Positions 58,417 through 64,000 of a stretch of DNA of 64,000 nt are shown in pieces. The translations under genes and the position numbers were made by a program. The stretch is from Caulobacter sp031457805. GTDB taxonomy: Bacteria > Pseudomonadota > Alphaproteobacteria > Caulobacterales > Caulobacteraceae. Under the pieces are notes generated by a model. It did no database searches and had not been told where the DNA came from. It saw only the letters and a program-made list of their open reading frames with translations. Position 1 is the first letter of the stretch, and every line of letters begins with the position of its first letter. Where the stretch lies: the NCBI RefSeq assembly GCF_031457805.1, contig NZ_JAVDXI010000006.1, positions 1-64,000 of the forward strand, written 5' to 3'.

Positions 58417-59319
58417 ATGCGCCTCCTCACGCTCTTCGCCGCCGCGATGCTGGCTTTGTCTGGGCCCGCCCTCGCTGATCCGGCGATCGGCAAACGGGTG
58501 GAAGCGGTCTTCGCCGACGATGCGGTGACCCTGACCGAGGCCGGCAAGACGGTGCTGGTCTATCGCACCAAACCGCTGGAGCCCGCGAACGAGCCGGGGC
58601 GGGCAAACTATGTCAGCCCGCTCTACGCGCCGGACGGAACCGCACTGACCGAGGACAAGCCTGGCGACCACCCGCACCACCGAGGACTTTGGTGGGCATG
58701 GATGAAGGTGCAGGTGGACGGCAGATCCGTCGCCGACGGCTGGTACATGAAGAACCTCTCGTATTTTGTTCGCGAGAAACGCTTTCTCGGCGACGCCGAA
58801 GGCGGCGGAACCCTGACGGTCGAGGTCGACTGGATCGTCAATTCGGGGCCGGAGCTGGCCTATGTCGCCCGCGAGGTCACGCAGGTGATCGTGCGGCCGT
58901 TGAAGGCCGGCGTGCGGCGCGTAGAGTTCGACACCACCATCACCGCCCGCGTCGACGCGCTCGGCCTGGGCGGCAGCGAGGACGACCGCGGCTTTGGCGG
59001 CTTCTCGATCCGCTTCGTCGACCCGGAGCACCTGACCTTCGCCTCGGGCGGCAAGACGCTCATCCCCAATGGCGCGACGCTCAAGGCGGGTCCATCGATG
59101 GGCTTCGCCTGGGCGGGCGGCTCAAACGCCCCGGCCTGGACGGTTGGCCTCGCGTGCAAGGCCAATGGAGAGGCGGTGACGCGCTGGATGCTGTACAATG
59201 AGCGCTCCATGCAGAACTGCGTGTTTCCCGGCCGCGCGCCCCTGATCCTCAAGAAGGACGAGGCGCTTCGGCTTCAAGAGACCGTCGTGATCCGCCCCGC
59301 CAACAAGAAGAAGCCCTGA
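58417..59319 (+). CDS. exported DUF6807 (PmoA-like) protein
   Basis: The 300-residue product has a signal peptide (L-T-L-F-A-A-A-M-L-A-L-S-G-P-A-L-A). The DUF6807 pattern follows: R-A-N-Y-V-S-P-L-Y-A-P-D-G, then D-H-P-H-H-R-G-L-W-W-A-W, and a beta-sandwich part with F-G-G-F-S-I-R. The H-P-H-H-R-G-L-W segment is the family's most conserved site and could bind metal or sugar. The function is unproven. The ATG at 58417 is chosen over 58360 because of the signal peptide. A DUF4169 gene follows within six bases. Confidence 0.82.
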   Translation: MRLLTLFAAAMLALSGPALADPAIGKRVEAVFADDAVTLTEAGKTVLVYRTKPLEPANEPGRANYVSPLYAPDGTALTEDKPGDHPHHRGLWWAWMKVQVDGRSVADGWYMKNLSYFVREKRFLGDAEGGGTLTVEVDWIVNSGPELAYVAREVTQVIVRPLKAGVRRVEFDTTITARVDALGLGGSEDDRGFGGFSIRFVDPEHLTFASGGKTLIPNGATLKAGPSMGFAWAGGSNAPAWTVGLACKANGEAVTRWMLYNERSMQNCVFPGRAPLILKKDEALRLQETVVIRPANKKKP

Positions 59320-59324
59320 GAGCG

Positions 59325-59501
59325 ATGGCCGATATCGTCAATCTGAACCAGGCCCGGAAGGCCAAGACAAAAGCCGAGGACAAGGCGCGCGCCGCAGAGA
59401 ACCGCGCCCGCTTTGGCCGCACCAAGGCGGAAAAGACGCTCGACGCCGCGCGCGCCGACAAGCTTCGCCGCGACCTGGACGGCGCCAAGCGCGAGGAATG
59501 A
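59325..59501 (+). CDS. DUF4169-family small protein, 58 aa
   Basis: The short frame from ATG 59325 gives M-A-D-I-V-N-L-N-Q-A-R-K, a Lys/Arg/Ala-rich helix and then F-G-R-T-K-A-E-K. The last part is D-x-A-R-A-D-K-L-R-R-D-L-D-G. This matches the DUF4169 family, conserved in alphaproteobacteria. It is almost fully charged and helical, probably a nucleic-acid or protein-binding element. The family is often found beside a ribbon-helix-helix gene (my recollection), and here such a gene lies at 61137, about 1.6 kb away, beyond the halogenase-like gene. Confidence 0.85.
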   Translation: MADIVNLNQARKAKTKAEDKARAAENRARFGRTKAEKTLDAARADKLRRDLDGAKREE

Positions 59502-59504
59502 GAC

Positions 59505-61016
59505 CTAGGCTTCAGGCTCGGCCCAGGCGCTGATCTCCTGCAGATAGGCCTCGTGAAGCGGCAGCGCTTCGACCGTTCGCCGCAGTCGCCGCGCGATCGC
59601 CGCATACTCTGCGCTCAAGCCGGCCGCGTTCAGGGCGTTGTACAGAGGACTGGCTCGCCGCGGCCGAATTCCCTGGCCATGCATCACCGCCATCCAGGAC
59701 GAGGGCGAAAACAGCTCATCACTGCCGCTGACGAGAATTCCGCGCTCAGCGTAAAGGGCCACCCGCTCGGTCAAGCTGTCGGGGATCTGCATGGTCCGGA
59801 CATAGTCCCAGAAGGGGTCTCCGGCCCGCCGCGTGGCGTGGTAGTGCAGGATGATGAAGTCGCGGATCAACTCGCCCTCAGCCTTGATGGCGGCGTTGTA
59901 GCCCTTCCGCAGAACCGGACTGAACGACCGGTCCGGGAAATACTTCAGCAGGGCCTGCAGACCAGAATGAACCATGTGCAGGCTGGTCGATTCCAGCGGC
60001 TCGATGAACCCGCTGGCCAGACCCAAGGCGACGACATTGGCCTTCCAGGCGGCGCGGCGGCGGCCCGTTACGAACCGCAACTTGCGCGGTTCGGCCTCCA
60101 GGGCGCCGTCCAGACCGTCCCGTAGAACCGTCTCGGCGCGATCATCGTCGGTGAAGGCGCTGGAATAGACGTAGCCGTTGCCGGTGCGGTGTTGCAGCGG
60201 GATCCTCCAGCGCCAACCGGCCTCCTGGGCGATCGACTGGGTGTACGGGGCTGCGGGACCGACCTTGGCGCAGGGCGCGGCGATAGCGCGATCGACCGGC
60301 AACCAGCGGCTCCAGTCGTCATAACCAGCGGCCAGCGCGCCCTCGATCAAGACACCCCGAAACCCGGAGCAGTCGATGAAAAGCTCGCCCTCGACCGCGC
60401 GACCGTCCTTCAGCCGCAAGCGCTCGACAAAGCCGTCGTCGGGCCGTTGGTCGACCGCGACGACCTCGCCTTCGATCCGCGAGACGCCGCGCCCTTCGGC
60501 CAGGCGCCGCAGAAAGCGGCAATAGAGCACCGCGTCGAAATGATAGGCCGACATCAACTGTGACAGCGGCGTGGTTGGGTCCATGGCGGTCGGCCCCGCC
60601 CGGCCAAGCCGCGCGGCCAGGGCGCAGACCGAATAGTCTTCCAGGTTCGCGTCGGGATCAGCTACCATCAACCGCAGAAAATGCTGCGGGAACACGCCCA
60701 GCGTCTGCTGACCGCCCAGAACGCCGAACGGGTGGAGGTAGCGCTCGCCCGAACCGCCCCAGTCGACGAACTCGATACCCAGCTTCAGCGTAGCGCGCGT
60801 CGCGCGCATGAAGGCGGGGTCCTTGAGACCGACCATGGCGTTGAACTGCCGGATCGCGGGAATGGTCGCCTCGCCCACCCCGACCACGCCGATCTCGGCG
60901 GACTCGACCACCGTGACAGCGCATCTCTTGCCTAAGGCGGCGTTGAGCAGCGCAGCGGCCATCCAGCCCGCCGAGCCGCCGCCAAGGATCACGATCGACT
61001 GTATCGCCTCGCCCAT
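59505..61016 (-). CDS. tryptophan-halogenase-family flavoenzyme
   Basis: The 503-residue protein has the FAD loop G12-G-G-S-A-G-W, the flavin-halogenase Lys78 (L-K-L-G-I-E-F) and W268-R-W-R-I-P273, the W-x-W-x-I-P motif of flavin-dependent halogenases. L-A-S-G-F-I-E-P-L-E-S-T-S lies in the second half. Such enzymes use FADH2, oxygen and halide to chlorinate or brominate aromatic substrates. In Caulobacterales they are often beside TonB receptor genes; none is seen here. No flavin reductase is adjacent. The start 61016 replaces the longer upstream reading. It sits between two small plus-strand genes. Confidence 0.92.
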   Translation of the reverse strand: MGEAIQSIVILGGGSAGWMAAALLNAALGKRCAVTVVESAEIGVVGVGEATIPAIRQFNAMVGLKDPAFMRATRATLKLGIEFVDWGGSGERYLHPFGVLGGQQTLGVFPQHFLRLMVADPDANLEDYSVCALAARLGRAGPTAMDPTTPLSQLMSAYHFDAVLYCRFLRRLAEGRGVSRIEGEVVAVDQRPDDGFVERLRLKDGRAVEGELFIDCSGFRGVLIEGALAAGYDDWSRWLPVDRAIAAPCAKVGPAAPYTQSIAQEAGWRWRIPLQHRTGNGYVYSSAFTDDDRAETVLRDGLDGALEAEPRKLRFVTGRRRAAWKANVVALGLASGFIEPLESTSLHMVHSGLQALLKYFPDRSFSPVLRKGYNAAIKAEGELIRDFIILHYHATRRAGDPFWDYVRTMQIPDSLTERVALYAERGILVSGSDELFSPSSWMAVMHGQGIRPRRASPLYNALNAAGLSAEYAAIARRLRRTVEALPLHEAYLQEISAWAEPEA

Positions 61017-61136
61017 GAGTCTCCGTTGGCCCTCCCCGAGCTTAGAGACCGCTTTGTCGACGATCCAAGCGCCCGGCGCCAGCCGCTTGCGCCGCGCACG
61101 CAAGTGCGCGATGTCCGGCGCTCAGGAGATCGCCCC

Positions 61137-61382
61137 ATGCCAGGCCTTCGCAAACGCTCGGTGAACCTTGTCGGCCACGCCACCTCTCTGGCTCTGGAGC
61201 CGGAGTTCTGGGCGGTGCTGGAAGATGCCGCCGCAGCGCGCGGCCAGAGCCTCGCCGCCCTGATCCAGAGCGTTGACCGGGAACGGAGCGAGCGGCCGCT
61301 GGCGTCAGCTTGCAGGGTGTTCGCGCTTGAGCACGTCACTCAACTCGCGCTGTCGCCACGCCCCCCGCCCGTCATCGACTAG
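61137..61382 (+). CDS. ribbon-helix-helix protein (RHH_4-like)
   Basis: The 81-residue protein has the pattern K-R-S-V-N-L-x-G-H-A-T-S-L-A-L-E-P-E-F-W-A-V-L-E-D-A-A-A-A-R-G. It then reads S-L-A-A-L-I-Q-S-V-D-R-E-R, followed by P-L-A-S-A-C-R-V-F-A-L. The first strand and two helices match the ribbon-helix-helix family seen near DUF4169 genes in alphaproteobacteria. It is probably a small DNA-binding or regulatory protein. The ATG at 61137 is used; the upstream frame from 61026 is less likely because it is antisense to the halogenase start. Confidence 0.85.
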   Translation: MPGLRKRSVNLVGHATSLALEPEFWAVLEDAAAARGQSLAALIQSVDRERSERPLASACRVFALEHVTQLALSPRPPPVID

Positions 61383-61399
61383 ACGAAGCGCCGCCGGGC

Positions 61400-61588
61400 T
61401 TAGCCCCCCGCCGGCTTGGGCGCTTCGGGCAGTTTCGGCGCAGACGCCGAGATGTCGACGTCGACCTTCTTTTCCTGCGTGAAGCCGCCCGACATCATAA
61501 AGAAAGCGAGCACGGCCACGACGACGACGAGCGCGCCGACGATGAACGCCAGCCCACTATTTCCACCACGATTTGCGCCTTCTGCCAT
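61400..61588 (-). CDS. small single-span membrane protein, 62 aa
   Basis: The frame has one membrane segment at about 12-33 (G-L-A-F-I-V-G-A-L-V-V-V-V-A-V-L-A-F-F-M-M) and a hydrophilic tail (V-D-V-D-I-S-A-S-A-P-K-L-P-E-A-P-K-P). GAGGAGA stands upstream of the ATG at 61588 at a good distance, which supports translation. The N-terminus M-A-E-G-A-N-R-G-G-N-S is typical of a small protein found beside helicase genes in related species (a weak recollection). The function is unknown. Confidence 0.75.
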   Translation of the reverse strand: MAEGANRGGNSGLAFIVGALVVVVAVLAFFMMSGGFTQEKKVDVDISASAPKLPEAPKPAGG

Positions 61589-61733
61589 CTGTATCTCCTC
61601 GCCCTACGGGCCTGTCTGCGATGGCCCATCAACGGCGCGAGGTATGGGAAGTTCCCACACGCCCGGCGGCTTGCAACGGACAGGCGCACGGCGAAGGGCT
61701 TAAGCCCGGCGCGCTTTGTGCTACATATGTTCC

Positions 61734-64000
61734 ATGTTTCCCGACACCGACTCGCCGAACCCCACCGAGGATTTCCCCGGCGACCTGCCCTCCCCGCGCA
61801 TTTCCGACCTGGCTCGAGCGCGTCCGCCCGCCGGCGCTGCGCCCGGCTACCTCGACGGTCTGAACCCCGAGCAGCGCGAGGCGGTCGAGACCACCGAAGG
61901 CCCGCTCCTCGTCTTGGCCGGCGCCGGCACCGGCAAGACGCGTGTGCTGACCACCCGCCTAGCCCACATCCTCGCCACTGGTCGCGCGCGTCCGTGGGAG
62001 ATCCTGGCCGTCACCTTCACCAACAAGGCCGCGCGCGAGATGCGCGAGCGGATCACCCACATCATCGGCCCCGAGGCCGAGGGCCTGCGCTGGCTGGGCA
62101 CCTTTCACTCGGTCGCAGCCCAGATCCTGCGCCGCCACGCCGAGTTGATCGGGCTGAAGTCGAGCTACACGATTATCGACACCGATGATCAGGAGCGCCT
62201 GCTCAAGCAGCTGATCGAGGCCGAGAACATCGACGCCAAGCGGTGGACGCCCCGCATCCTGTCGCAGATCATCGACGGCTGGAAGAACCGCGGCTGGACG
62301 CCTGACAGGGTCCCCACCAGCGAAGCGGGCGAATTCGCCAACGGCAAGGGGATCAGTCTTTATCGGCAGTATCAGGAGCGCCTGCGCATCCTGAACGCGT
62401 GCGATTTCGGCGACCTTTTGCTGCACAATATCAGCCTGTTCACCGGCCATCCTGACGTGCTGGACGAGTTCCAGAAGCGCTTCAAATACGTGATGGTCGA
62501 CGAGTATCAGGACACCAACGTCGCCCAGTACCTGTGGCTGCGCCTCTTGGCCCAGGGTCGGCAGAACGTCTGCTGCGTCGGCGACGACGACCAGTCGATC
62601 TATGGCTGGCGCGGGGCCGAGGTCGACAATATCCTGCGCTTCGAGCGCGACTTCCCCGGCGCCAAGGTCGTGCGTCTGGAGTGCAACTACCGCTCGACCG
62701 AGCACATCCTCGCGGCCGCGTCTGGCCTGATCACCGCCAACAAGGGGCGCCTGGGCAAGACCCTGTGGACCCCGGCCAAGGGCGGCGAGAAGGTCAAGGT
62801 CAGCGGCGTCTGGGACGGCGAGGCCGAAAGCCGGATGATCGCCGACGAGATCGAGCGGGCCAAAAAGTCAGGCCGCAAGTACAGCCAGATGGCCATCTTG
62901 GTCCGGGCCAGCTTCCAGATGCGCGCCTTCGAAGAGCGCTTCGTGATGCTGCAAATCCCCTACAAGGTGGTCGGCGGCCCGCGCTTCTTCGAGCGCGCCG
63001 AAATCCGCGACGCCCACGCCTATCTGCGCTTGATCCAGTCGCCCGACGATGACCTGGCCTTCGAGCGGATCGTCAACACGCCCAAGCGCGGCATCGGCGA
63101 CACCTCGGTGCAGAAGCTGCTGCAGATCGCCCGGCTGGAAGGGATTTCGACGGTCGACGCCGCCCGGGCGATCATCGCCAGCGACGAACTTCCGGCCCGC
63201 ACGCGCACCGCGCTCAGCAACTTCATCCGCGACCTCGACCGCTGGCGCTCCCTGGTTGGAACGCTGCACCATCAGCGCCTGCTCGAGACCGTGCTCGAGG
63301 AAAGCGGCTATACCGACGCCCTGCGCTTGGACAAGGGCCCGACCAGCCAGACGCGTCTGGAGAACCTGAAGGAACTGGTCCAGTCGATGGGGTCCTTCGA
63401 CACGCTCGAGGGCTACCTGGAACACGTCTCGCTGGTCATGGACCTGGACCGCGAGGCCACCGGCGATGCGGTTTGGATCATGACCCTGCACTCAGCCAAG
63501 GGCCTGGAGTTCCCTGTGGTCTTCCTGCCCGGCTGGGAGGAAGGCGTGTTCCCCAGCCAGCGCAGCATGGACGACAAGGGCGAGAAGGGCCTCGAGGAAG
63601 AGCGTCGCCTGGCCTATGTCGGCATCACCCGGGCGCGCGAAGAGGCCCGGATCAGCTTCGTGGCCAATCGCCAGGTTTACGGCCGCTGGACCAGCCAACT
63701 GCCCAGCCGCTTCGTCGACGAACTGCCGATCGCCCACGTCGATGCGGCCTCGGAAACCGGCTACTATGGCGGCGGCCCCGGCATGCAGTCGACGGCGGCC
63801 TCGCAGTGGGACAATCCTGGCGCCAGCGCGTTCCAGGCCGGCAGCTACGAGAGCCCCGGCTGGAAGCGGGCTCAGGAGCGGACCTCGGGCTTTGGCGAAC
63901 GCGGCGGCTCCTGGCGCGGAAACCAGGGCGTGCGCGCCGGCTCGGCGGCGCGCTCTGCGCCAATCGAGGGGGAAGGCCGTCTGGTCGCCGTTTCCGCCCC
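61734..64000 (+). CDS. uvrD: UvrD/PcrA-family superfamily 1 helicase, cut by the window edge
   Basis: The frame from ATG 61734 runs open to the edge, 755 codons in. It has the Q-motif L-N-P-E-Q-R-E-A-V, Walker A A-G-A-G-T-G-K68-T, motif II V-D-E-Y-Q-D-T-N, motif III G-D-D-D-Q-S-I-Y-G-W-R-G-A, T-L-H-S-A-K-G-L-E-F (motif V) and Y-V-G-I-T-R-A-R (motif VI). It unwinds DNA in excision repair and removes RecA. After motif VI the tail (about 680 onward) is Gly/Ser/Gln-rich, and the end is missing. A 40-residue Pro/Asp-rich N-terminal extension precedes the helicase. It is divergent from the small membrane protein gene. Confidence 0.97.
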   Translation, partial: MFPDTDSPNPTEDFPGDLPSPRISDLARARPPAGAAPGYLDGLNPEQREAVETTEGPLLVLAGAGTGKTRVLTTRLAHILATGRARPWEILAVTFTNKAAREMRERITHIIGPEAEGLRWLGTFHSVAAQILRRHAELIGLKSSYTIIDTDDQERLLKQLIEAENIDAKRWTPRILSQIIDGWKNRGWTPDRVPTSEAGEFANGKGISLYRQYQERLRILNACDFGDLLLHNISLFTGHPDVLDEFQKRFKYVMVDEYQDTNVAQYLWLRLLAQGRQNVCCVGDDDQSIYGWRGAEVDNILRFERDFPGAKVVRLECNYRSTEHILAAASGLITANKGRLGKTLWTPAKGGEKVKVSGVWDGEAESRMIADEIERAKKSGRKYSQMAILVRASFQMRAFEERFVMLQIPYKVVGGPRFFERAEIRDAHAYLRLIQSPDDDLAFERIVNTPKRGIGDTSVQKLLQIARLEGISTVDAARAIIASDELPARTRTALSNFIRDLDRWRSLVGTLHHQRLLETVLEESGYTDALRLDKGPTSQTRLENLKELVQSMGSFDTLEGYLEHVSLVMDLDREATGDAVWIMTLHSAKGLEFPVVFLPGWEEGVFPSQRSMDDKGEKGLEEERRLAYVGITRAREEARISFVANRQVYGRWTSQLPSRFVDELPIAHVDAASETGYYGGGPGMQSTAASQWDNPGASAFQAGSYESPGWKRAQERTSGFGERGGSWRGNQGVRAGSAARSAPIEGEGRLVAVSA

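Overview
The window looks like a chromosomal segment of Caulobacter or a very close relative (Caulobacterales, Alphaproteobacteria). The DNA is GC-rich, GTG and TTG starts are common, and four-base stop/start overlaps are frequent. It carries a lipoprotein resembling the CC_0125/CC_1285 family, the order acpS-lepB-rnc beside pdxJ, the neighbourhood pyrE / Nudix / spoT / rpoZ / folK / NYN protein, and the elongasome cluster mreB-mreC-mreD-mrdA-rodA. No transposase, integrase, CRISPR array, rRNA or complete tRNA gene was found.

Region 1 (1-14.5 kb) is accessory. It holds a GNAT acetyltransferase, a LytS/LytTR two-component pair, several small exported proteins and lipoproteins, a LuxR-type HTH protein coupled to an exported FG-GAP-like protein, a phosphotransferase with a dyad-rich promoter, and a translationally coupled lipoprotein / Sel1 / SHOCT operon. 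A small gene at 12505 sits behind a near-consensus sigma-54 promoter. Region 2 (14.5-17.7 kb) holds an SDR dehydrogenase, a Tat-exported beta-lactamase-fold hydrolase and a 0.9-kb gene-free stretch with a tRNA-Leu-like fragment and orphan palindromes. It looks like an old insertion or deletion scar.

Region 3 (17.7-30.8 kb) mixes housekeeping and metabolic genes: an SDR, an RluA-type pseudouridine synthase, rarA, a DegP-like protease lipoprotein, a five-gene overlapping operon (VOC, YjbR, ArsR, SRPBCC, MFS), a GMC oxidoreductase, an exported phosphodiesterase and an ABC-2 exporter. Region 4 (30.8-50.3 kb) is the conserved core: rnc, lepB, acpS, pdxJ, a peptidase, pyrE, Nudix, spoT, rpoZ, folK, NYN, UDG, the rod-shape operon, a DMT permease and leuA. 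leuA is preceded by a leucine-rich leader peptide and mutually exclusive RNA pairings, which suggests attenuation.

Region 5 (50.4-64 kb) has an alkyl-sulfatase with a divergent TetR gene and a clear operator, a TVP38-type membrane protein, an orphan ParA ATPase behind a perfect DnaA box, an FMN reductase, an aspartate-type aminotransferase, a GST and a DUF6807 protein. It ends with a tryptophan-halogenase-like flavoenzyme lying between a DUF4169 gene and a ribbon-helix-helix gene, and a UvrD-type helicase cut by the window edge. Convergent gene ends are marked by hairpin repeats. Related copies occur at 55.2 and 57.4 kb, with other families at 20.0, 30.8 and 35.6 kb.
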